A stretch of DNA of 12,256 nt from Rhizobacter sp. (GCA_014379885.1 JACMKW010000391.1:1-12256), one strand, 5' to 3'. Shown: positions 1-7,237, counted from the first letter of the stretch. Numbers and translations are program-made. Notes: generated from the letters alone by a model not told the origin.

Positions 1-2
1 AC

Positions 3-461
3 CGCGAGACGTTCAGCTTCGCCCTCACCCACCCCAGCATCCGCATCCCGGCCGATACGGCCGAATTCGCCATCAACACCTCGAACATGCGCCGCTGGGA
101 GCCGCCGGTGAAGCGCTACATCGACGAGTGCCTCGCCGGCAAGACCGGCCCGCGCGAGCGGGACTTCAACATGCGCTGGATCGCCAGCATGGTGGCCGAC
201 GTGCACCGCATCCTCACGCGCGGCGGCGTGTTCATGTACCCCTGGGATGAGCGCGAGCCCGACAAGCCCGGCAAGCTGCGCCTGATGTACGAGGCCAACC
301 CGATGGGTTTTCTGGTTGAGCAAGCAGGTGGCGCGGCCACCAACACGCAGCAGCGCATTCTCGACATCCAGCCCACCAAGCTGCACGAACGTGTGAGCGT
401 GGTGCTGGGCTCCAAGAACGAGGTGGAGCGCATCACCGCCTACCACCTGGAAAAAAACTGA
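3..461 (+). CDS. fbp: Fructose-1,6-bisphosphatase class 1, C-terminal part (5' end off window)
   Basis: This is the last ~152 residues of a class I fructose-1,6-bisphosphatase, the cytosolic gluconeogenic enzyme that converts fructose 1,6-bisphosphate to fructose 6-phosphate; the frame is open to the left edge, so the start is missing. Recognisable family segments are the [17 protein letters not shown] stretch, [21 protein letters not shown], and [11 protein letters not shown]. In this family the last of these carries the substrate-contacting Lys/Arg/Tyr and a metal-binding Glu. The C-terminal [16 protein letters not shown] segment is also typical. The protein ends in a normal position and nothing looks broken. 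The next gene begins one base after the stop, so the two are probably cotranscribed. In Burkholderiales this enzyme also serves autotrophic carbon fixation in some strains, but nothing here shows that. The metal-binding Asp residues of the N-terminal half lie outside the window. Confidence 0.95.
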   Translation, partial: RETFSFALTHPSIRIPADTAEFAINTSNMRRWEPPVKRYIDECLAGKTGPRERDFNMRWIASMVADVHRILTRGGVFMYPWDEREPDKPGKLRLMYEANPMGFLVEQAGGAATNTQQRILDIQPTKLHERVSVVLGSKNEVERITAYHLEKN

Positions 462-462
462 G

Positions 463-1134
463 ATGGGAACCGTCTACCTCGTTCGCCATGGCCAGGCATC
501 GTTTGGTGCTGACAACTACGACCAGCTGAGCGACCTCGGCCACCGCCAGTGCGAGCGGCTCGGTGAATACTTTCGCCACAAGGGCATCAGCTTCGATGCG
601 GCTTTGGTGGGCACGCTGCAGCGCCAAGTCGAATCGCTGGCAGGCATCGCCAAGGGCATGCAATGGGATGCCGAGCCGCTGTCGTGGCCCGGCCTGAACG
701 AGTACGACAGCAAGGCCGTGGTGACGGCCATCCACCCCGAGCCCCTGCCCAAGCCCACGTCACCTGAACTGGTGCGCCACCACTTTCGCTTGTTGCGCGA
801 CGGCCTGGCCCAGTGGATGGCCGGCACCACCCAGCCCGAGGGCATGCCGAGCTACGGGGATTTTGTGGCCGGCATCACCGACGCGCTCGACCATGTGCGT
901 GGGAACCACCTTGAGAAGAAGGTGTTGATCGTCTCCAGCGGCGGCCCCATTTCCACGGCGGTGGGCCACGTGCTGGGCATGTCGCCCGAGGCCACGATCG
1001 ACCTCAACATGCGCATTCGCAACAGCTCGGTCACGGAATTTGCCTTCACGCCCAAGCGCCACGTGCTCGTGACCTACAACACGCTGCCCCACCTCGACCA
1101 CCCCGACCATGCGGCGTGGATCACCCATACCTGA
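463..1134 (+). CDS. Histidine phosphatase family protein (phosphoglycerate-mutase-like)
   Basis: A 223-residue cytosolic member of the histidine phosphatase superfamily. The N-terminal VRHGQ motif (residues 7-11) supplies the phospho-accepting His9 and a phosphate-binding Arg8. GLNEYD (77-82) matches the acidic loop of this subfamily. The second catalytic histidine, usually in a SHGG motif, is replaced: the sequence here is VSSGGPIS (157-164). That variant is, from memory, common in this proteobacterial subgroup, so it is probably not a defect, but it argues against classical cofactor-dependent phosphoglycerate mutase. The substrate is unknown. The start at 463 is one base from the fbp stop, which suggests translational coupling; no strong ribosome-binding site is visible. 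Translation ends 43 bases before tRNA-Thr. Family assignment is secure; a specific function is not. Confidence 0.9.
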   Translation: MGTVYLVRHGQASFGADNYDQLSDLGHRQCERLGEYFRHKGISFDAALVGTLQRQVESLAGIAKGMQWDAEPLSWPGLNEYDSKAVVTAIHPEPLPKPTSPELVRHHFRLLRDGLAQWMAGTTQPEGMPSYGDFVAGITDALDHVRGNHLEKKVLIVSSGGPISTAVGHVLGMSPEATIDLNMRIRNSSVTEFAFTPKRHVLVTYNTLPHLDHPDHAAWITHT

Positions 1135-1157
1135 GTCGAGCGAACAATCTGCCCCGC

Positions 1158-1170
1158 TATAATCTCGCGC
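1158..1170 (+). promoter_or_regulatory. -10 box and GC-rich discriminator of the tRNA-Thr promoter
   Basis: A perfect sigma-70 -10 hexamer TATAAT (1158-1163) lies 14 bases before the mature tRNA 5' end and is followed by CTCGCGC. A GC-rich discriminator of this kind is typical of stable-RNA promoters under stringent (ppGpp) control. No good -35 hexamer is seen 16-18 bases upstream. The predicted transcription start is near 1170, giving a leader of about 8 bases. Confidence 0.65.
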
Positions 1171-1177
1171 TTCACCT

Positions 1178-1253
1178 GCCGGTGTAGCTCAGTTGGTAGA
1201 GCAGCGCATTCGTAATGCGAAGGTCGAGGGTTCGACTCCTTTCACCGGCACCA
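1178..1253 (+). tRNA. tRNA-Thr (anticodon CGU)
   Basis: A complete 76-nt tRNA with encoded CCA. The acceptor stem GCCGGTG (1178-1184) pairs with CACCGGC (1243-1249); the discriminator is A1250 and CCA is 1251-1253. The D arm is GCTCAGTTGGTAGAGC. The anticodon stem GCGCA/TGCGA (with an outermost G-A mismatch) encloses loop TTCGTAA, placing anticodon CGT at 1211-1213, which reads ACG (Thr). The T loop is TTCGACT; its stem contains G-T wobbles. The anticodon arm is, as I recall it, identical to that of E. coli tRNA-Thr(CGU). Confidence 0.97.
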
Positions 1254-1272
1254 GTTTTTCAAGACAACCCCG

Positions 1273-1310
1273 AAGCCAACGCGCTCGCATCAGCGGCTCG
1301 TTGGCTTTTT
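1273..1310 (+). terminator. Rho-independent terminator after tRNA-Thr
   Basis: The inverted repeat AAGCCAACG (1273-1281) / CGTTGGCTT (1299-1307) forms a 9-bp stem with a 17-nt loop and runs directly into a T tract (1306-1310). It lies 20 bases after the tRNA CCA, as expected for a terminator of the tRNA transcript. It is also only 30 bases before the chosen start of the VanZ-family gene. Confidence 0.8.
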
Positions 1311-1340
1311 GGTATGTGTTTGGTATCTGAACGAAATTGC

Positions 1341-1823
1341 ATGAGCACGCCGGGCCGCCCCAAGAGCGAATACCGGAGTGCGCAGCACGAAAGCACACCA
1401 GTGAGCTCACTCCCGTCGACAAACCCGATCGCTCGCACGCTGGCCCGGGTGGTGCATGCTCAGCGCCTTTGGCAGCTGCTCCTGCTGGTGCTGATCTGCA
1501 TCGTGTGCTACCTCGCGTTCACGCCGCAGCCTCCCAGGGAATTAGATTTCGGCTGGGACAAGCTGAACCACGCCGCCGCTTTTGTTGCATTGACGCTGGC
1601 AGGCTGCTTCGGCTTTCCGGGCTCACGCCGGACAGTACTGGGTGTGTTGCTGGCGATGCTGGCCCTGGGCGTGCTGATCGAGATCGTGCAGTACTTCGTA
1701 CCAGGCCGCAGCTCCGAGTGGGCTGATCTGGGGGCCGATGCCATTGGCATGGCCTTGGGTGCCACGCTCGCGTTGGTCACGCTGAAACTGGTGCGGCAGA
1801 CGGCGCATAAAACGCCCGCCTGA
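1341..1823 (+). CDS. VanZ-family integral membrane protein
   Basis: A 160-residue inner-membrane protein with four predicted transmembrane segments: about residues 42-60 (LWQLLLLVLICIVCYLAF), 75-92, 98-120 and 127-148. Family hallmarks are DKLNHAAAF (about 73-81), EIVQYF (114-119) and GRSSEWADLGADAIG (122-136). VanZ-like proteins are widespread. VanZ itself confers low-level teicoplanin resistance in enterococci, but most proteobacterial homologues have no known role, so resistance should not be inferred. The ATG at 1341 begins an unusually long hydrophilic N-terminus; a GTG at 1401 would give 140 residues, nearer the first membrane segment. Neither has a clear Shine-Dalgarno sequence. In-frame codons further upstream lie inside the terminator and tRNA-Thr and were not used. 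The gene is convergent with the 82-residue hypothetical, 17 bases apart. Confidence 0.8.
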   Translation: MSTPGRPKSEYRSAQHESTPVSSLPSTNPIARTLARVVHAQRLWQLLLLVLICIVCYLAFTPQPPRELDFGWDKLNHAAAFVALTLAGCFGFPGSRRTVLGVLLAMLALGVLIEIVQYFVPGRSSEWADLGADAIGMALGATLALVTLKLVRQTAHKTPA

Positions 1824-1840
1824 AGCTTGGAACCAGGCCC

Positions 1841-2089
1841 TTACTGCCCGCGGTGTTGCAGCCGCTCCCAGTAGGACACAGCCTTGCTGACCCAGGCGCA
1901 GTAGTGCGGGTCTTGCGTCGAGTAAAACGGGATGCCGCGTTCAACAAACTTGGCCGCGGCTTGCGCCAGGGCTACACGCGCGGGGCTTGCCCCTTGCTCC
2001 AACTCAATTTCTTCCAGCGCATGCAGTGCGGTGAAGCGAGGCATGGGCTCGGGCGCCATGAGGCGTTCGCGCAAGGTGGATGCGTCCAT
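1841..2089 (-). CDS. Conserved-looking small hypothetical protein downstream of hmgA
   Basis: An 82-residue soluble protein with no signal peptide or membrane segment. It has a balanced composition, unlike the Arg/Pro-rich shadow frames around it, and a structured look: LRERL, a helical FTALHALEEIELEQG stretch, AQAAAKFVERGIPFYSTQDPH, then CAWVSKAVSYWERL near the C-terminus. I do not recognise the family. It follows hmgA on the same strand about 107 bases after the hmgA stop, so it may be cotranscribed, but a role in homogentisate metabolism is not shown. The start is uncertain: ATG at 2089 has no clear Shine-Dalgarno sequence, and an in-frame ATG at 2140 would add 17 residues (MGLWSLREP...). 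Codons further upstream overlap hmgA and look non-coding. Confidence 0.6.
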   Translation of the reverse strand: MDASTLRERLMAPEPMPRFTALHALEEIELEQGASPARVALAQAAAKFVERGIPFYSTQDPHYCAWVSKAVSYWERLQHRGQ

Positions 2090-2196
2090 GACGGCAGAGG
2101 ATGAAGACAAGTTGGGCTCCCGAAGCGACCAGAGTCCCATTCTTCGTCTCAATCCGGCCCGGCTTGAGCAGTACCGGGGCCCATGTGCGGCCCAGT

Positions 2197-3486
2197 TCAC
2201 GCTTGTGGTGTTTTGCGCAGGCCTGACCAGCACGCGGCGTAGCGCGTATCCAACAACCCGCCGCCGAGCGCAAAGGCGGTTGGCAAGAAGCGATAGCGGC
2301 TCTCGAACATGAAAGCCAATGTGTCTTCGAGCTTGTGCGGTGCGAGCGCCCCTGTGCTCGCCTTGTTGAAGGCCTCGGTGTCGGGCCCGTGCGGCACGAA
2401 GCTGTTGTGCAGGCTCATGCCACCGGGCACGAAACCTTCGGCCTTGGCGTCGTACTGGCCGTGCACCAGGCCCATGAATTCGCTCATCAGGTTGCGGTGG
2501 TACCAGGGCGGGCGGAAGGTGTCTTCGGCCACCAGCCAACGCGGCGGGAAGATCACAAAGTCGCAATTGGCCGTGCCCGGTGTGTCACTCGGCGAGGTGA
2601 GCACGGTGAAGATCGACGGGTCGGGGTGATCGAAGCTGATCGAGCCGATGGTCATGAAATTTGCCGTGTCGTATTTGCAGGGCACCAGATTGCCGTGCCA
2701 CGCCGCCACGTTGAAGGGCGTTGAAGCCGCTTGCGCCACCCACAGTGCGCCGCCGTATTTCTTGATCAGGCGGTAGGCGCCGGCCTCCTCTTCCAGTGCC
2801 GCCACCGGCACCAGGAAGTCTCGCGGGTTGGCCAGGCCGTTGCTGCCAATGGGGCCCAGCTCGGGCAGGCGGAAGGCAGCGCCGTAGTTTTCGCAAATGT
2901 AGCCACGTGACGGGCCCGTCACCGCGACCTTGAACACCATGCCGCGCGGCAGCACGGCAATTTCACCCGGTACCACGTCGAGCACCCCCAGTTCGGTGGT
3001 GACCGTGAGCGCGCCCTGTTGCGGCACCAGCAGCATCTCGCCATCGGCGTTGACAAAGGCGCTGTCGGTCATGCTGCGGTTGGCCAGGTAGACGTGCACC
3101 GCGATGCCGGTCTGGGCCTCGGCGTCGCCATTCACCGCTACCGTGCGCAAGCCGTCGACAAAGTCGGTCGGCTCGGCCGGGATGAGCAGCGGGTGCCAGC
3201 GCATCGGCTCGGGCGGCGCGGCGAGACCGTCTTTGGCGCCCGTCTTGAGGAATGCATGCGCCAAGGGCACATATGGCCCCACCACCACCGAAGGCTGGCG
3301 ACGGTAAAGCCAGCTGCGCAGGTTGTGGGCCCGCGGGGCCGTGAACGCGGTGCCACTGAGCAACTCGGCAAACAAACCGTGCGCCACCTGTTGCGGGCTG
3401 TTGCGCCCCTGCGGCAGCGCACCGGCAATGGCTTCGCTGGCGAATTCGTTTCCAAAGCCGGACTGGTATTGACGGGTGGTGTTCAT
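2197..3486 (-). CDS. hmgA: Homogentisate 1,2-dioxygenase
   Basis: A 429-residue cytosolic non-haem Fe(II) ring-cleavage dioxygenase that opens homogentisate to maleylacetoacetate in tyrosine/phenylalanine catabolism. The length is that of the family. The N-terminus [13 protein letters not shown] is diagnostic. The iron ligands match human HGD His335/Glu341/His371 in spacing: His330 (WYHRN), Glu336 (SEFMG) and His366 (VPHGPD). The second-sphere His287 (FDHPD) corresponds to human His292. The ATG at 3486 was preferred over an in-frame ATG at 3507 because a strong GGAGG ribosome-binding site lies 6 bases upstream. fahA (fumarylacetoacetase), often next to hmgA, is not adjacent here. No dedicated regulator gene is visible. 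The gene is divergent from the small exported protein, with a 223-bp shared upstream region. The enzyme appears intact. Confidence 0.97.
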   Translation of the reverse strand: MNTTRQYQSGFGNEFASEAIAGALPQGRNSPQQVAHGLFAELLSGTAFTAPRAHNLRSWLYRRQPSVVVGPYVPLAHAFLKTGAKDGLAAPPEPMRWHPLLIPAEPTDFVDGLRTVAVNGDAEAQTGIAVHVYLANRSMTDSAFVNADGEMLLVPQQGALTVTTELGVLDVVPGEIAVLPRGMVFKVAVTGPSRGYICENYGAAFRLPELGPIGSNGLANPRDFLVPVAALEEEAGAYRLIKKYGGALWVAQAASTPFNVAAWHGNLVPCKYDTANFMTIGSISFDHPDPSIFTVLTSPSDTPGTANCDFVIFPPRWLVAEDTFRPPWYHRNLMSEFMGLVHGQYDAKAEGFVPGGMSLHNSFVPHGPDTEAFNKASTGALAPHKLEDTLAFMFESRYRFLPTAFALGGGLLDTRYAACWSGLRKTPQA

Positions 3487-3492
3487 GGCGGA

Positions 3493-3497
3493 CCTCC
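3493..3497 (-). promoter_or_regulatory. Ribosome-binding site of hmgA
   Basis: The minus-strand sequence GGAGG lies 6 bases before ATG 3486. It decides the hmgA start, since the alternative ATG at 3507 lies upstream of this site. Confidence 0.8.
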
Positions 3498-3696
3498 GGG
3501 CGAGCATATCGCGCGAAAGTTCAGCGGCAAGCCGCGCATTTGTTGACAGAAGCCCGCATGCGCATGGGCGCTCGACTCGTAACCAGACGTTAACTGCGCA
3601 CTTGTTCCTTCTTTCGCACGATGGTGCGGTTTACTCTTTGTTACCGATGAAGCGGGGCACCCCTCGCCGATTCGTCCCAACCGCCAAACCAACGCC
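3498..3696. promoter_or_regulatory. Divergent intergenic region between hmgA and the small exported-protein gene
   Basis: About 220 bases separate the two divergent starts and must contain both promoters. I could not place a convincing -35/-10 pair. Two short symmetric sequences are visible: CATGCGCATG (3557-3566), a perfect 10-bp palindrome, and TAAC-N5-GTTA (3580-3592). Either could be an operator, but no regulator is known from the window. A TTGACA hexamer at 3543-3548 has no matching -10 box on the plus strand. Confidence 0.4.
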
Positions 3697-3709
3697 AGAA
3701 GGAATCGAC

Positions 3710-4051
3710 ATGCACGTACAAATGACCCTCAAAGCCCTCCGCACCGTCGCTCTGTCCCTCGTCACGCTGAGCGCCTGCGCTGTCGCCATGGCGGCCGAAC
3801 CGGTGCTCCTGGCCACGGCCACCACCGTCGCTTCGAGCCAGCTGCAACGCGGCGGCATGCAAGCGCCGATGGTCTCAAACCACTACCCCGCGTTGGCCGA
3901 AGCCGAAATGATCGGCATGGGCTACTTCGACTTCGACACCGTACTGGCGCAAGCGCTGGCCATCCCCACAGCAGCCGGTTTCACCGGTATGCCCTCGCGC
4001 GCTGCCATTGAAGAAGTGCTTGCCCGCACCGTGTCGGGCATGATGCCCTGA
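3710..4051 (+). CDS. Small exported protein of unknown function
   Basis: A 113-residue protein with an N-terminal export signal: MHVQMTLKALR is basic, then TVALSLVTLSACAVAMA is hydrophobic. Signal peptidase I could cut after AMA (residue 28). The segment LSAC (20-23) also fits a lipobox, so a lipoprotein anchored at Cys23 is possible. The mature part, about 85 residues, is mildly acidic and has no further Cys; it carries GMGYFDFDTVLAQALAIP and a helical SRAAIEEVLARTVSG tail. I do not recognise a family. The ATG at 3710 is supported by AGAAGGA ending 5 bases upstream; ATG 3722 is an alternative. The gene is divergent from hmgA and convergent with the TPR-GGDEF gene. Signal peptide plus ribosome-binding site make it a likely real gene. 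Confidence 0.75.
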   Translation: MHVQMTLKALRTVALSLVTLSACAVAMAAEPVLLATATTVASSQLQRGGMQAPMVSNHYPALAEAEMIGMGYFDFDTVLAQALAIPTAAGFTGMPSRAAIEEVLARTVSGMMP

Positions 4052-4070
4052 GCGAACTCTCTCGCTGAAC

Positions 4071-4092
4071 TGCGCGGGCTCTCCCCCGCGCA
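4071..4092. terminator. Hairpin between convergent genes, possible bidirectional terminator
   Basis: TGCGCGGG (4071-4078) and CCCGCGCA (4085-4092) form a perfect 8-bp GC-rich stem with a 6-nt loop, in the 46-bp gap between two convergent stops. There is no T tract on either side, so it is not a canonical intrinsic terminator; its position suggests an end-of-transcript structure. A weaker 5-bp hairpin AGCGA/TCGCT (4051-4066) precedes it. Confidence 0.45.
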
Positions 4093-4097
4093 ATGCG

Positions 4098-5798
4098 CTA
4101 CAAGGCCGCCACCGCCACCCGGTTGCGGCCTTCGTTTTTGGCCTGGTAGAGCGCCAGGTCGGCCTGCTCTAGCAGTTGCGTGGCATCGAGCCGCGGCCCG
4201 GCCAGGCACAGGCCGATGCTGATCGTGACTTTCAGCCCGGCGGCCACCTGCTCCCAGTCGTGGCTCTCAATGGCCACACGCAGGCGTTCGCAGGCATCGC
4301 GCGCCCACTCCAGCGAGGCGTGAGCCAAGACGATCAGAAACTCTTCACCGCCCATGCGGGCGATCAAGTCACCACCACGCACACGTGCTCGGAACAGGTC
4401 AGCCACGGCCATCAGCACCGCGTCTCCCACGGCATGGCCGAAACGGTCGTTGACCTGCTTGAAGTGGTCGAGGTCAAGCACCGCCATCGCCAAGGGCTCG
4501 CCGCTGCGCAGGCTGTGCGACAACAGGCGCGGCAGTTCGCGTTCGACCTGTCGGCGGTTGCCCAGACCGGTGAGCGGGTCGGCCAGCACATAGCGGCGCA
4601 GCTCGCGCGCCTGTACCTGCAAACGCTCGGCCTCGGCGGCCATCTGCTCGGCACGCACTCGTTGCAACTCAGCCTGCATGCGTGAGCGTTCGGCGCCGAA
4701 CAGCGCCTGGTCTAGCTCAAGCCGGTTCATCATCAGGCGCGATTGCGCATCGTTGCGTTGCTCCAGCTGCTCTTTGGTGAGCGCGTGGTAGGCCTCGTGG
4801 TGCATCAGCGCCTCAGTCAGGTCACCGCGCGCCTTGTGAGCCAGGTACAGCTGCAGGTGCATGTCTTGCACCATCGAATTGGCATACAGCTCTTGAGCGT
4901 TGGCCAAGGCCTCGGTCAGCAGGGGGACGGCTTCGTCGTGGCGCTTCTCGCGCACAAGCAGTTCGGCGCGGTTGCCATCGCAGGCCAGCACCAGCGCGCG
5001 GTGGCCGTTTTGCAAAGCCAGCGCACGCGCATGGTCGAGCAGGGTGAAAGCAGCCTTTGCCTGGCCGCTCACCCCCAGGTAACGCCCCAGGTTCGACAGT
5101 GTCAGCGCCTCGCGGTAGGCATTGCCTGAGAGGCGTGCCGCATTCAGGGCTTCTTCACCATGGCGGCGAGCACGCTCGATGGCCTGTTGGGCCGCCGCGG
5201 TGTCGCCACGCGATTCGTACGCGTCGAAGGCATCAGACGCCACCACACCCAGGTTGGTGAGAGCGCGGTAGATCTCTTCCTCGTTTTGCAGCTCGCGCGC
5301 CATGGCGAGCGATTCGGTCAAAAAACGCTCGCCCTCCTCATAGCGGCCGAGGTGCCCCTTGGTCAGCCCCACGCGGTTGTAGGCCAGGCACAGCAGGCGC
5401 GCGTCGCCACAGGCACGGGCGGCCTCCACGCTTTCGCTGATGTGATCCAGCGCCTCCTGGTTCAGGCCCAGGTCGAGAAAGGCCATGGCCATGCTGCACA
5501 GCACGTCGGCACGGGCCGCATCGTCGGCCACCTCGCGCAACATGGGCAGCACGGCCTGCCCAGCCGCAACGGCCTGTTCGGCCAGGCCTTCGCGGCCATT
5601 CAGCGTGACCAGCAGGCACAGGGCACGAGCCAGGCCTGCACGGTCTTGCGCTTCACGTGCCAGCGCCTCGGCACGCAAGGCCAGCTCGATGCCACGTGCG
5701 TGCTCGTCGCGTTCAACAGCGAGTTCGGCTTGCCGCAGTGCCTCGTCGAGCGCTGCGGCGTCGGGCAAACAATGAATGGGGGAGCCGGGGGTGTTCAT
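4098..5798 (-). CDS. TPR-repeat diguanylate cyclase (GGDEF)
   Basis: A 566-residue predicted cytosolic enzyme making cyclic di-GMP from two GTP. Residues about 15-335 are a run of TPR-like helical pairs (for example residues 111-145 and 148-182). Residues about 342-402 form a charged coiled coil, and a GGDEF domain runs from about 404 to the end (DPLTGLGNRR, LDLDHFKQVNDRFGHAVGD). The active-site motif is GGEEF (483-487). The inhibitory-site motif RxxD is present as RGGD (474-477), at the normal 5-residue spacing, so product inhibition is expected. There is no membrane segment or signal peptide; the TPRs probably bind a partner protein or ligand. It follows the CNNM/CBS gene by 50 bases on the same strand, so an operon is likely. 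The ATG at 5798 has no clear Shine-Dalgarno sequence; an in-frame TTG at 5852 overlaps the upstream stop (TTGA) and would add 18 residues. Confidence 0.93.
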   Translation of the reverse strand: MNTPGSPIHCLPDAAALDEALRQAELAVERDEHARGIELALRAEALAREAQDRAGLARALCLLVTLNGREGLAEQAVAAGQAVLPMLREVADDAARADVLCSMAMAFLDLGLNQEALDHISESVEAARACGDARLLCLAYNRVGLTKGHLGRYEEGERFLTESLAMARELQNEEEIYRALTNLGVVASDAFDAYESRGDTAAAQQAIERARRHGEEALNAARLSGNAYREALTLSNLGRYLGVSGQAKAAFTLLDHARALALQNGHRALVLACDGNRAELLVREKRHDEAVPLLTEALANAQELYANSMVQDMHLQLYLAHKARGDLTEALMHHEAYHALTKEQLEQRNDAQSRLMMNRLELDQALFGAERSRMQAELQRVRAEQMAAEAERLQVQARELRRYVLADPLTGLGNRRQVERELPRLLSHSLRSGEPLAMAVLDLDHFKQVNDRFGHAVGDAVLMAVADLFRARVRGGDLIARMGGEEFLIVLAHASLEWARDACERLRVAIESHDWEQVAAGLKVTISIGLCLAGPRLDATQLLEQADLALYQAKNEGRNRVAVAAL

Positions 5799-5848
5799 GG
5801 TGGTTGCGCAGCGGGCGGGCCTTTGTGAAGAGACGCGCGCTTTCAGGC

Positions 5849-7144
5849 TCAAACGTCGCTCGACTGCAGGGCCGTTGCCAACACTTTGTCGACCCGCTTG
5901 CCGTCAAGGTCAACCACCTCGAAGCGCCAACCCTCCCACTCCACCGAGTCGGTGGTCTGCGGCAGGCGGCCCAGCAGCAGCATCACCATGCCCGCCAGCG
6001 TGTTGTAGCGGCCCCGGTCTTCTTCGGGCAGCTCTTTCAAGCCGAGGCGGTCTTTCAGCTCGGGCACCGGAATCAGCCCGTCAAAGAGCCAACTGCCGTT
6101 GTCACGCTGGATGGCCCAGGCGTCTTCGGCAGCAGGCGTCGTGAACTCGCCAGTGATGGCTTCCAGTACGTCGCGCACGGTGATCACACCCTGCACCTCA
6201 CCGTATTCGTCGACCACGAACACCAGCTGGGCGCTTGAGGCACGAAACTGGTCCAGCAGCTCCATGCCCGACAAGGTCTCGGGCACGAACACCGGCGGCA
6301 GCAGCTTTTCAGTCAGTGCCAGTGGCTGGCCTTGCAGCAACTGCTGCAACAGGGTTTGAGCCGACACGACACCCAGCACGTCACCCAAGCCACCGCGGCA
6401 CACCGGGTAACGCGAATGCTCTTGATGAGCTATGGCCTTGAGCACCTCGTCGATAGGCGCAGCGGCGTCGAGCCAGACGATGTCGGTGCGCGGGATCATC
6501 ATCGATCCCACCGAGCGGTCGTCGAGGCGGAACACGTTGCGCACCATCTGGTGCTCCTGCGCTTCGATCACGCCCGCATCCAGGCCTTCTTCCAGGCTGG
6601 CGGCAATTTCCTCTTCGGTCACTGACCGGTTGGGCCCGCCGTGGATGCCCATCAGCCGCAAGGTGGCCTCGGTGCACCAGGTAAGCAGCTTCACGAAGGG
6701 CCGCGCAATCAGCGAGAGCCACTCCATCGGGTAGGCCACCATGCGCGCGACTGATTCGGGGTACATCTGCCCCAGGCGCTTGGGCACCAGTTCGCCAAAG
6801 ATGATGGTGAGAAAGGTGATGCACATCACCACCAGCGCGGTGGCCGAAATGCCGGCGGCCTTGGGGCCGACGTGAAACTCGGTGCTCAGCCAAATGGACA
6901 ACGGCTCGGAGAACGCAGCTTCGCCGACGATGCCGTTGAGCACGCCGATCGAGGTGATGCCGATCTGCACCGTGGAGAGAAACTTGGTCGGGTTCTCGTG
7001 CAAGTCCATCGCGACCTGCGCGCTCTTGTCTCCGGTTTCCACCATCACCTGCAGCCGCGCTCTGCGGCTCGCGGTGAGCGCCATCTCTGACATGGCGAAC
7101 AAGCCATTCAGCAGGATCAGAAAAACAAGAAGAGCTATGTCCAT
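5849..7144 (-). CDS. CNNM/CorC (HlyC-type) membrane protein with CBS pair
   Basis: A 431-residue inner-membrane protein of the DUF21-CBS-CBS-CorC_HlyC architecture, often annotated hemolysin or TlyC. The N-terminal DUF21/CNNM domain (about 1-190) has hydrophobic segments near 3-18, 58-78, 98-120 and 130-152 and the conserved GELVPKRL (117-124). The CBS pair spans about 205-332 (MIPRTDIVWLD at 216; VFVVDEYGEVQGVIT at 308), and the CorC/HlyC domain about 345-425. Relatives such as CorB are linked to Mg2+ transport; true hemolytic activity is doubtful. The ATG at 7144 begins MDIALLVFLILLNGLFAMSE, the usual family start; the upstream open frame runs antisense to apaH and is not coding. No strong ribosome-binding site is visible. 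The gene is divergent from apaH (93-bp gap) and probably cotranscribed with the TPR-GGDEF gene. Confidence 0.93.
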   Translation of the reverse strand: MDIALLVFLILLNGLFAMSEMALTASRRARLQVMVETGDKSAQVAMDLHENPTKFLSTVQIGITSIGVLNGIVGEAAFSEPLSIWLSTEFHVGPKAAGISATALVVMCITFLTIIFGELVPKRLGQMYPESVARMVAYPMEWLSLIARPFVKLLTWCTEATLRLMGIHGGPNRSVTEEEIAASLEEGLDAGVIEAQEHQMVRNVFRLDDRSVGSMMIPRTDIVWLDAAAPIDEVLKAIAHQEHSRYPVCRGGLGDVLGVVSAQTLLQQLLQGQPLALTEKLLPPVFVPETLSGMELLDQFRASSAQLVFVVDEYGEVQGVITVRDVLEAITGEFTTPAAEDAWAIQRDNGSWLFDGLIPVPELKDRLGLKELPEEDRGRYNTLAGMVMLLLGRLPQTTDSVEWEGWRFEVVDLDGKRVDKVLATALQSSDV

Positions 7145-7237
7145 GAACCGGGGCCCGCCCGGAACGCACCGTACCAAGAAGCGGGCAAGCGTAGCAGACT
7201 CGTTCTGCACCGCCATGACAGGCCGCAGAATGCCGGC

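Noticed and set aside
1215..1340. VanZ start upstream of 1341, inside tRNA-Thr
   Set aside because: The extra residues translate the tRNA and the terminator hairpin, so they cannot be a natural N-terminus.
1189..1422. Minus-strand open frame of 77 codons overlapping tRNA-Thr
   Set aside because: Its C-terminal part is the antisense translation of the tRNA (VEPSTFALRMRCSTN type), a well-known false gene call. There is no ribosome-binding site or coding character.
2090..2566. Upstream extension of the 82-residue gene to 241 codons
   Set aside because: Most of it runs inside hmgA in another frame and is Arg/Pro/Ala-rich, as expected of a shadow frame in high-GC DNA. Only the last 82 (possibly 99) residues look like protein.
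5160..5828. Plus-strand 222-codon frame antisense to the TPR-GGDEF gene
   Set aside because: His/Gln/Gly-rich translation without domain features; a mirror of codon bias in the real gene on the other strand.
5849..7144. True hemolysin or virulence factor
   Set aside because: The HlyC/TlyC name is historical; the domain order is that of CNNM/CorB-like transport-related membrane proteins, and no toxin context is present.
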